The notes below the pieces were generated by a model, which worked only from the letters and a program-made list of their open reading frames with translations, made no database searches and had not been told where the DNA came from. A stretch of 64,000 nucleotides of DNA from Ciona intestinalis (Eukaryota; Chordata; Ascidiacea; Phlebobranchia; Cionidae), in NCBI RefSeq assembly GCF_000224145.3, contig NC_020176.2, positions 2,470,792 to 2,534,791 of the forward strand. The letters are read 5' to 3'. Both the position numbers and the translations under genes were made by a program. Below, piece after piece: positions 1-10,318 of the stretch (position 1 is its first letter; each line of letters begins with the position of its first letter).

Positions 1-864
1 ACAAATTAAACTGCAAAAGTGTTAGTTAAACAAAAACATTTTTTTTAATTAAAACTGTTAAAACTGGTAAAAGAACAAATTTACTAAAAAAGTGTCATTT
101 TACAAAAACACCTCTTTTTGACTTTTATATTTGAATTTATCACTGCAAGGTCAAAGGTTATATAATAGGCAATTCATCTTGGCTAGTTTACAGCTTCCCA
201 ACTGGTAAAAACTGGGTTGAACTGGTATTTTTTCACGTACAAGGCATTACAGAACATCATTACTTCTACTCATGTCGAAATGTAGCATTAAGTTAAATTG
301 TACAGATTACTTTTGGGCTTGTAATTTTAAAAACTACATAATAGGCTAATGGCACAGATAAAGTTACTTGGTCGCCAGAAATTGGTAAAATTTTCAAATT
401 TTCAAAATTGGTCCGAAACTTAGTGCAAAGTCTATGCGATGATAATGAATTTTTAAAGTGTTTTAAGTAAATTGAGTTTGCAGTAATTTGTTTGCTGTAT
501 AAACTGTGCATAAACAACAGTATGTTCCACACTCACACAAGGACAACGTAACGGTCAATTAACCAATAATAGCAATAGTTACGCGCCATTAAATTTGAGG
601 ATCAAAGAGAGAAATACCTCCCGCTTGTTTGTTTACAAAACGTGGGCCAAGAGACAGCTACCAAAGTAATTTGTTTATATGACGAACCCTAAGTGAGCCA
701 GGCGTGTCTGCTGTACTTGTGTAATTGGGAATTGAAACCCTGCCAGATATATAGGCCATATAACAGCTGAATTAATCAGAATTAGTTGTCATGTTCCGAA
801 ACAAGCCTTTACCATCATGAGTTAAACATAACCTTGAAAGAGACGACATTTAAACTTGTCCTAA
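1..864. other. Non-coding stretch, 3' of small cysteine-rich gene
   Basis: AT-rich sequence with no convincing coding segment. It would contain the 3' untranslated region of the small cysteine-rich gene that reads leftwards into it. Short degenerate AACTGG/TTAAAC runs (about 40-80 and 190-230) resemble the GTTTAAAC-rich array at 12121-12308. I see no transposon ends here. Confidence 0.5.
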
Positions 865-3800
865 TCAACTTTCAAAGCCATTATCTGGTAAAAATATCCC
901 AGCAGCATACTTTCTTTGATATGGAAGATTACAGGGTAATGAGACACTGAGTTGAACCATATGGGTATTGATAGTAATTACCTATGCAAGATGGCATCTT
1001 TGGGCAGGGGAGAGAATGGCATTCAGTTGCTTTTAAGACGCATTCTCTTGGGGGTGTACATTGCAGGAGCTGGAAAGAAGAATGTTAATTTTTAAATTGG
1101 AAATGCACACGGTTTGCCAAATGTATATCTACACTACAGACTATGGCTTTGGAAATGGACTTAGATTGTTTTCTGTTGGGAAGTAAAGTCTCTTGGGAGA
1201 TTTTCGTTTGTGCTTTGATGATAGGTTTACACAGAGAGATTTTATTAAGTGGGGAAATGTTCAACAAATTTCAACACTTGCTCATAATTTAGAAAACCTT
1301 CATAAAATAAAAAGCTAATGGTTTATAAAAAAAAAGCAAAAATGAGTAAAAAGACATTCGCTATGCTGTAGTAATAAAATATGAGAATAAAATATGAAAA
1401 TCCTACATAAAAAGTCATGTAAAACCTAAATAAAAATTTTGGAAAACCCAACTAAAAGTTCAATAAACTATGCTTATTAATATTAAACCAACATAAATCT
1501 TTACCAACAGCAGAATTACACTTGACGACTGACAGATACAGTCTCTTATTACAATGCCATAAAAAATTTTTTTAGCAGACGAAATGTTGGTATAATAATT
1601 ATTTTTAACAGAAGAGATGTTTAGCCTATTCATAATAACTAAATTCCGAGTTTAAATTAGAAAAAGAAGACACAGATTTTTCAAGTTTAATTAATTGCAG
1701 GCAATAACTGAATTATGAGTTTGCTTTAAAATATGAAACAAAGACACCATTTTTTAGTTTAAACAATTACAAGTTTAAGCAGTACAGAGCATGTTTTGTA
1801 CTGGTTTAAGAAATTCTTGGCAAGATTAAAAGGAGTTGGTATTTAGAGGTTTTGTAAGCCTTAGTTAGCAACACCAGTGTTTGTTAACTTTTAAGCCTTG
1901 GGCTGAATGCTCTGGCAATGCTATATTTAGCATGGCACGAGAATAAACTGATAAGCATAGGAAGTGTGGTTTTCAACAAACCATGGTCCTAATGATAAGG
2001 GGTTAAACAAACTTTAAAATTTTAAAGTTGTATATTTTTGAAAAATTGAAAACCTGAAGTATTTACAAAAAATTAGAAAAAATTCTAAAAAAAGTGAAAT
2101 TTGTTTTCTGATAATTTTTTTTGTTGCATTTTGTTGCAAAATCCCAAATTCAGGGTAAACGAATTCAATACCCTGCAGAATATTGCTTTTGGCAATTAAG
2201 TATAATATGGGCAAGATCCACAGCTGTGTTATCTAAAGTAATTGTACACTGTTTACCACTTAATGCAGTTGTGGAGAAGGGATTAGATACGCTTTCTATA
2301 GATCGCTCGATCGGGCACAGAGTTGGACAGAAGGTTGAGATAACGTCCGGTGACATATGATACCTTTAACTACCATCTTACAATTATGTTTAAGTGATCT
2401 GACCCCACTTGGAGATAACTCGAGTTGTTTGTTCAACTTTCAAGTCACAAAGTCCGGTGAAGAAATCAATGTCGACAAGACTTGTACGGGAATTTGATAT
2501 TGCCCGACCTTTTAGTGCGATCACTTGGGAAATATCGGACATTTTAATTCGCGGTTCAAGCGTGGAAAGACCTTGAACTTTTCCACGAAAGGCATTGACT
2601 TTGCAAAGTGGGATTATTCTGCAAAGTAGGCACCCTTGGGAGGGTTGGAAATGGACCTAAATATATATATTTACAAATTCCCTAGACATCTTGGTACCAG
2701 GAGAAATACGTGCAATTTAAGTAAGAAGGGAAGCGGTGAATTTCCATTACATTATGTGCGTGGATTTTCAAAGGAATATACTGTAAATTCTAACATTTAT
2801 GTTGTAGTACATGTTAAACTTATAATGATGTATTGATTAAATGATAGCTGTTAAGGAAGAAAGAAATACAAAATTGGAAAAAATTGTAGTAGTTCACTAG
2901 CCTGCAAAAATTTAAAATTCCAATAATTTTAATTTTATTTTATATTTAAACTTTTTCAACTTAATTTCATTTTTTCTATAATTTTTTAAATTTTAAGCAA
3001 AACATTTTTTACCAACTTATTTTAAACCCTTTCGCATTGAACATGATAACAACTAAAACAAGGTGTCACATTTCAGGCTGCATGCCAATTTTCATAATTA
3101 TTCGGTTATCACATAGAAAATTACTATGCAGGCAACTGAGTGTAGGTATGGGAGATATATCTGGATAATAACTGGGTCTCATAACTAAGATATGTGAAAA
3201 ATGTTCCATGAGTGCTAGTTGTGTATCAATCCAAAATTATTGGCAGATCAAAATATGTTTGTGAAATATGTTCCCATGTTTGAAGACTATAAGTGTTACT
3301 GCATTTTTACAATGTCTCTTTTACCCTGCTGTTAGGTGTCTATACAAACAAGCAGAGTCAAAGTATATTGCATTTGCCACATTAATCAATTAATTTTCTT
3401 ATTTGTTACGAAAAATATCACTCCAAATTTTGTTAGAAATTAATTAAAAATGTGTACCCTATGATTTACGCCTTTTACTTTATTCACCAATTTGCAGCAA
3501 TTGCCCCAAAAAACAATGTAATAATCAGAGTTCTGCATGTAGGTCTCAATAAACACCTCATACTCCCCTTGAGCCTTTGCCAGCTAAAGAGATTTGTATA
3601 TTATACTATTATCCTACTAAGACTTGCCCATTTGTTCGGCCTAATCTTATGAGATGAAAGGTTATTTGCCAAAAGACAAGCGATTAATGATTATACAACC
3701 ATAAAGTTTTGTATAAATATTTGCCCATGCCAACGTTTTATGAGTACTAGCTATAAAACAATAAATTATATTCACAGGCCTTACATATTGACTCCTCTAA

Positions 3801-4726
3801 ATTTAAGTTTTAAAGATAAAACATTGCGTATAACAGTAAATTCATTAATTTTACAATGATTATATTAATTTTTTTTAAAAAAGCCCAGAATTAAGAGCAA
3901 ACCAACTGCAATTGCAACAAATTATGGACAAACATGTATAAAACATTAGTAAAAACTTATATAATGTTAAATTAAAAAACCTATACGCCCATTAAAAACT
4001 TATGGGCCTATTAATAATTGTAATCCAAAAATTGGCCAAATTTTTGCTCACCTCGCATGACGGGGCACACGTACACGATACACAGTTTATAAAACCGGCT
4101 TCACATTCATTGGAACAGTTGGGACAACCATGTATACTGGATGTGAGGAGCAAAACTCCAGCTAAAGAAATTTTACAAAAAAATTTAATTAGCTAAACAC
4201 AAAAAGGTGTTCGTAGAAGGGAATTTGTTTTTAAGTTGTATAGGCTATATTAATTTTGTAACACAATATAATTGTAAAATAAAATAGCCTACTTTTTTTA
4301 TTATTTAAAAAAAAATTTTTACAGTAATTTATTTTATATTACAGTAGCAATTTTTATTTTACAATCATATATATTAATAATTATGTGAACTATAAGTGTA
4401 AAATAAAATATATATATGTAGTAGGTTTGGGGCAAGATGGTCTTTTATCGTCCGATTTGGTAGTAAACAAAGAATAGTTAAAAATATATATTACTGTATC
4501 TTCACGACTCGAAAAATTTTGAAAAACTATCTGCTAAAGGTTATACACAATTAGGAAATATAGAAGTGGAAAAGTGCTAACAGTATCCATCTTACCCAAA
4601 AGTTTTTTGCATGTTTTAATTAAAAATCATATATTTAAATAAAAACTATATAGGCTACTGGGATAGGCTATAATAAATTACAATTTCTAAAAAATCCTCA
4701 CCTACTACAAGATAAAAATACACCAT
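865..4726 (-). CDS. Small secreted cysteine-rich protein, 80 aa, four exons (unrecognised family)
   Basis: Not recognised as any named family. Exons (minus strand): 4726-4702, 4161-4052, 1069-982 and 884-865; lengths 25+110+88+20 = 243 nt, i.e. 80 residues plus TGA. All junctions are GT-AG: donors gtgagg, gtgagc and gtaatt; acceptors ttctttag, cttctttccag and tttttaccag. The product starts MVYFYLVVAGVLLLTSS, a clear signal peptide, probably cleaved near residue 19-20. About 60 residues follow with 12 cysteines, spaced C-x2-C-x3-C-x6-C-x2-C-x-C-x3-C-x4-C-x5-C-x6-C-x4-C-x5-C. The first half (GFINCVSCTC) is loosely antistasin-like; the second half is also Cys/Pro-rich. Inference: an extracellular disulfide-rich peptide such as an inhibitor, defence or signalling factor. 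The least certain piece is the seven-codon last exon (ending DNGFES). No expression evidence is visible in the sequence. Confidence 0.72.
2165..2611 (-). other. Coding-like open stretches inside intron 2 of the cysteine-rich gene
   Basis: Minus-strand frames are open at 2611-2402 (about 70 codons after a cttTGCAG acceptor-like site, ending in TAA) and again at 2356-2165 (63 codons from an ATG, ending in TGA). Base composition is less AT-rich than the surroundings. Neither frame joins the neighbouring cysteine-rich exons in phase, and neither protein is recognised. They may be a decayed gene, an alternative exon or chance. Confidence 0.2.
4417..4603. repeat. MITE-like element, divergent copy
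   Basis: Left end GTAGGTTTGGGGCAAGATGG, internal GATTTGGTAGTAAACAAAGA, and right end with GTGCTAACAGTATCCATCTT. These match the family consensus seen across the window. Confidence 0.75.
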
Positions 4727-4780
4727 CTTAAAGCAGAGTTTTCTTAACCCATATTACAAACACATTTCTTAGTAATTAAT
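4727..4780 (-). other. 5' leader with splice-acceptor-like start (possible spliced-leader site)
   Basis: Reading minus strand, a T-rich tract ending in TTTTGCAG lies 54 nt before the ATG of the small cysteine-rich gene. It would be either the acceptor of a 5'UTR intron or a trans-splice site. No upstream leader exon could be identified. Confidence 0.4.
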
Positions 4781-5022
4781 CTGCAAAATAAAAATTTTCA
4801 GTTAGCAGCAACTAAAAGTCTCCTGCGTGCTACACACATAAGCCTAAAGAAAAAAGGATAAAAAAAGATTGACATATTTCTATATGAAAGTTTCTGCTGA
4901 AAGATTAAGTTTGCTTAAGCCTTGTAATTGAACTCTTGAGTTAATATTAAGCGACCGCAAGTTCTTGGGTAAAGTCATTGCTCCGGCAAGGTAAATACCA
5001 CAATCATGTTGGACAATGTTTG

Positions 5023-5305
5023 TGTAAATAATCTTTTAATGGCTCATCTGATATAAAAACGTAGCTGATTTCCGACGAAACGTTGTTAATACATTCTGCC
5101 TGATAGCAGAAGTAACAGAATGTTACAAAACATTAAAAATACGCTTTGTTTTTTATACCAAATGAGCCATTGAAAGATTATTTACATCATGCTTGGTAGC
5201 AGAAGTAACAGAACGAAACGTCGGAAATATTCCGTTTTTTTATACCAAATAAGCAGTTTAAAGATCATTTACATTCGGCCTGGTAGAAGGGGTAACAGAA
5301 CATTG
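5023..5305. repeat. Foldback/inverted-repeat element cluster
   Basis: The arm at 5023-5060 (gtaaataatcttttaatggc) is the inverse of 5150-5185 (gccattgaaagattatttac). A second, direct copy of the right arm follows at about 5230-5265, with GGTAGCAGAAGTAACAGAAC between them. The same arms recur inverted at 58076-58336. Confidence 0.65.
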
Positions 5306-8224
5306 TTTGTGTAACGTAAGTCACTGATTAATTCATTCCTGCTCTATATAAGAATAGAGTGGGTGGGTGGTAAGGAGAAAAGAATCGCAGCCTGACGTAT
5401 GAACCAGTTTGACAATGTTAAACTTGCTATATATATATCTGTACATATAAACATTGTAGATACTGCCTTTGCCTCGAGCATAAGACTAATAATACACAAA
5501 CTAATCATGCTCTGACATACAGGGTTATTACAAGTCTTGGAAAGACATAGCGCTTTCAAACGTACGATGTGTGAAATAGAGTCATTTTTGGACTATTTGA
5601 ATGCCGAGTAATAATAAACATCTTTCTCAATATTATAATGATGAGATACATGGTTGTGGGTATGAAAAGGGTAAATGCATCTTTGAAAGGAGCAGTGGAC
5701 AATAGGTTTGAACACGGAATGAGAAATGTCACGCCTCGTGGTTTGAAAGGGGACGCAAGAATGTGACAATACAAGCATTGTTTCGTGGAGCGATCGTTGG
5801 CTTGTTGTTGAACAAACATACAGGGAAATATCACTTACAAATGTATTGTGTTTTAGCTTGTACAGGGCCTGACCCCAACATATGAGAAGTGATAGTTTGT
5901 TTTAAAACAACTAATCAGGTTTGGCAATCGGGACTAAATGAGGTGCGGAAAGATCAAACGGTCGAAATATTTGCAGTTTATCATGCGAAACTAACTCAAG
6001 AACTCTGAAGTTTTAGAGGCAACCCCTTTAACGTGGGGTGTACTTGAGAGTACACGGTAACGGAGTCACATGACCTGAGCGGCCCCTTAAAACTTAATCC
6101 CTGAATAGGACTGGTACAAAAATAGAACGCTCAAAAGGATATAACTGCATTGTTGGGGGCAATTGGTTAAGAAATAGAACAACCCTTGCATGCAGTGATG
6201 CCCCTGTGGCATTTAGCATGCTAGGAATTCTAAAATTTTATCTAAAAAGTTACTAATTTTACTATAACATGCTATTTTACTCGATAATTACATTAAAATA
6301 AATAAACCGAAATACCCTAAAAAAATCGACAAAAAAAAAAACAAAGACAAAGAAAAAATCAACCTAATTCACCTTGTTACAGTGTTTTTAAACTGATTAC
6401 ACTGTTTTATATTTCTTTTTCCCCCAAAAAAAAACGCTTTATAAAATATTTAGCATTCTGATTTGATTGACAGGTGGCCTGACGCCTCGCTCGCGTAAAT
6501 TGTTTACGAACTTGAGGTAAGTAACACGCTATGACGTTGCACTAAGCCAGGATTATCCTCGCAATTTAATTAAAGTATAACCTGGTCTGTGCAACAAAAG
6601 GTATATTCATATATCATACATGCGCAAAATGTCAAAATTACCAAAAAATATTAAAAAATCTAGTGAAAAAAATGTTTTTATTTTGCAACAGTGCAAAGTA
6701 TAACTTGATTGATAAATAAAGTGAATTTTAAAAAATTATTTTTTTATTGTAATATAATATACATAATATGTTGATAGCAGCAAAATGGCATAAACAGACA
6801 TGTTCGTATGTTTACTGTGTAACATAAGAACGTATAACAAAGCTGTTGAGGTGAGACCAGGTCGTAACTCATGCTCACTGAACAGTAACCATAGAACATG
6901 GTAATTATAACATGGTGGCTTACACACAAGAATTAGAATGATTTACGCATGACTTATAAAGTGAGAATTTGCTATAGGTGCTTAAAAAATTGCAAACAAA
7001 ATTATATAGCACAAAAAAAATATTTTTGGAAATTTTTATTGTGTATCTCAAAACATAGAATAATTTTATTGAACTAAGTTGGAAGTTTTTAGGAAGGTTT
7101 TTTTGGTTATTAAAAATAGTTCTTTTTCCTCAATCAAAGCAAACAGCTTAAAATTGACGTTTTGTAAGTAAAGGCCAACCGTAATTTAAGAAACCTGCAA
7201 AGCAACCTAACCCAATACTAATCTCTCAGAGTTGCCACCCGTTACGAGCGTAAGGCTCAGCAAATAACGAGGAATTGGTTTGGACAATATGAAAAATGTG
7301 AAACAAATCTCAAACTAATCCAAGGGCATATAAGGTAAGCTGTAGACAGCTGGGTGGAGGAAAACTTAAACTAGAAACTTTTACTGATAAGAATGCGAAA
7401 ATATTTAAACCCATTGTTTTACACAGAGAATGTTTCATTTATTGCTAATTTGAAGCAAATATTTGACTACCTTGTATGGTTAAAAAGCAAAAATTTGCAT
7501 TTGCAATTCAAACGTTGGACTGTTGGTTTAACGACACAGGAACTCTTTGGGTATTATTGTGGCAGTCTTACTATAAATTATAGCAATATAAATTTATAAA
7601 AAAAGTGTGCAAAATTGTTTTGGTTAAACCCCCATATTGCCACAGTTTTTAAAGAAAGCCAAAGTTTAACACAGATTATATCATTCTTTTCCAATATTAG
7701 AAACCCTAAATATCACATTTATTTGGGGTTTACAGCCAAGTAAAAAGGTTAAACTAGTTTACTTTGTATAAATCTGCCAATATCAGGGGAGAAACAAGAC
7801 AGATCAATTCTGTGTAGAGGTAATACTGTTACTACTAAACATTTGGACTTATAAAATAATATGGAAATGAAGACTGAATATATATATATATACACACAGT
7901 ACACATATGAATTGCTTCACAAACTTGACAAACATATTATACTTTATACACAATTTGCATAACACAATTACATAATTTCAGTTAAACAATTAAAATGTTT
8001 TACATTACCAAGCAGGTAACAAATAGCACAGAAGCCTAATTCAACAAACAAAATAACTTCAGTTTACAAATAACTGCCCTAAGTACAAAACATTTTAACT
8101 AAATTCAAGATTAAACCTAAATAAATTTCTTCTTACAATTTACTTGCAAGTGAGATATAGTCATATCAATACCATAAAAATAATATACAAACATAACAGA
8201 GTAATATCTGGTAATTAGTGAACT

Positions 8225-8333
8225 CTGACTGAAATCAGGCCATCAGGGTAATGGGGCAACTCTGACCTAAATCCTAGGTTAAATGGTTTCCCAGCCTCGG
8301 CAGGCTGTAGGACCTCACCCATATAGAATAGAA
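8225..8333 (+). repeat. SINE fragment
   Basis: Contains CAGGCTGTAGGACCTCACCC followed by a TAGAATAGAAT tail, the same 3' end as in the SINE copy at 18585-18805. Confidence 0.55.
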
Positions 8334-9059
8334 TATGTGGTATATATATTTGATCATGTGACATTTTTAATACAGTTTTATTCTTTTCAAAAAAAACTTT
8401 TAAAAATTAATAATAATTTAAATATAACACACCAGAAAGCAATACCATATATTTATTGTAACCTGAATAAATATTGAAATTCCGGCTAAAATAAGAGCAC
8501 TAATGTTATTTAGGTATTTATTTATATAAAACAAACAGCATTTTTAATACTTTCTAGCTTTTAATACTTATTAAAACGTAAAACTACATCTGCCGTTACT
8601 GTAAGTTTACCGTAATTATAAATATGCACGTGAGCACATCTCACATCTGCCCTAAAAGAAACATTTTAACCCATATAGTGGGGCAAAGTATAAAATTTAT
8701 AAATCTTAATCAAAACTAAGAAAACACAACATAATATCAATTAACTGTCGCCCAGCAAAAGAAACAACCGATCTAGGTATCTAATTTAGAGTTAAAACTG
8801 AAACATTCAGAATTCCGAAGAAAAGCGCGAGATCAGCAAAATAACAACACACCAACTCCAGGCAAACAAGACTTCTGACATCACGTCGCATTTTGACAAA
8901 ATGCTCACTGAAACAGTGTTTACCATATTTTAACAGTGAAAAGAAAGATGAAGTAGAATGTTTCTAATTCTTCGGCAATGACTCAAGCGCTATACTTCGG
9001 CATCGTAATACGTTGAATGTTTATTTCTCCAACATTTTTTTTAAATCGGACTATATTAT

Positions 9060-9147
9060 ATGGTGGGGTAAGATTGTTCAAATCGCGATCAGGAAATATG
9101 GGATTTACGTGCTAACGGTATCCCATCTACTCTTACAACAGTACTAA
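9060..9147. repeat. MITE-like element, truncated
   Basis: GGTGGGGTAAGATTG at the left and GTGCTAACGGTATCCCATCT at the right, with the middle deleted. Confidence 0.6.
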
Positions 9148-10166
9148 ATATATTATTTCCGGCTATTGCCCCAACAAACAAGACGTAACATATTAACACA
9201 ACTAAAGTGACATATACCATTTATTATCTCAAAAGCCACAATACTAATACTTCAAAACCGTGCAGCAAGGTTTTGACGACCAAATAAAATTTCTTCTTGT
9301 TACATTAGACACCAATGCAGCAAAACGGCAGTAGTATGACATTACGCAAGCACATATAAAGGTTTCAATAAAGTAAATGCTTTTCGGCCTGAAATAACTG
9401 CAGACAGAAACTGATTTTTTTTGTAAAACGTAGAAAACGTTGAAAAACCATGAATTTTTGTGAGATTTAAAAACAGATATACAGCCAAATCAAATTTAAA
9501 CAACTCCCAACTATGTAAGCAAGGATATATTTGAGAACCTTATATATGCTGAGGCTACAAAAAGCCAGGCTAATTTAACTGATTATTGGGGAGCGTTTTT
9601 GAAAAATCACTTTCAGAGAAAAAAAAACGAGTTTTGTTGCCACTTGAATTGTACATGTAAAACCAGAACTTTTATGAAACTGCTTCAAAAAAATTCTTTG
9701 AACCAACTAAGAGAAAACAACACTGTAGTGTAACGCGAACAACAGGTTTGTTACACCGTCAAACTGAAAACGCACCAAAAAACGATCGGTGCAAAAAGTA
9801 CAAATTTAGGAGAATTATTTCACAATCGCATGGATTTTTGAGTACATGTCACCAGGTGTTGGAAACCGATGTGGGCGCACAATTATAGACTGCATTATTA
9901 GCATGTGGGTACAACAGTGTACGTTTTGAGTTGATAATCCAATCTCTGCATTAATGGTGCAGGCTGCCATATGCGCTTAAAAATACACAGCATAGCTGTT
10001 AAATATCAAATCTAGCCTTACATGATTTTTGGGGTGGTTACCCAAAAGCTCAAACTAATAATATGATCACGTGATTCTTGCAATCAAATGCTTTATCATG
10101 TAAGTTCGTGAGCCAGAAATTATGTGAAAAAGTACCACTCGCTGAAAATAGAGTCTTTTCGTAAGG

Positions 10167-10306
10167 TCTCACAAAAGATACTTCATGAGCTGTGTTTCAC
10201 GAAAGTGACTTCATGAGCAGTGTTTCACGAAAGTGACTTCATGAGCAGTGTCTCACGAAAAAGATTTCATGAGCATTGTTTCACGAAAATTACTTCACGA
10301 GCAGTA
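10167..10306. repeat. Five-copy 28-bp tandem repeat in striatin 3'UTR
   Basis: Five consecutive 28-bp units start at 10167, 10195, 10223, 10251 and 10279. Units 2 and 3 (10195-10250) are identical; the others differ at a few positions. Each carries a CACGAAA-type block and a TTCATGAGC block. The array begins 12 nt after the striatin stop codon in the transcribed sense, so it should lie in the 3'UTR. The 28-bp period is not a multiple of three, consistent with a non-coding role. Confidence 0.9.
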
Positions 10307-10318
10307 ATCACGTGAATA

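Larger units (their letters stand above)
4781..10166. other. Intergenic region, no gene recognised
   Basis: Between the small cysteine-rich gene and the end of striatin I see repeats (4981-5305, 8225-8333, 9060-9147) and AT-rich sequence but no supported gene. A TATAAG motif at about 5344-5352 and an isolated exon-like segment at 6473-6520 (acceptor GACAG, donor GAG/gtaagt) could not be connected to anything. Striatin 3'UTR presumably extends into the right part. Confidence 0.45.

Noticed and set aside
5344..5834. Several 60-90 codon minus-strand ORFs near a TATAAG motif
   Set aside because: No signal peptide, domain or splice context. Overlapping frames in the same DNA argue for chance openness.
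6473..6520. Isolated exon-like segment (GACAG acceptor, GAG/gtaagt donor, plus strand)
   Set aside because: Only one frame is open over 14 codons and no partner exon was found on the plus strand nearby.
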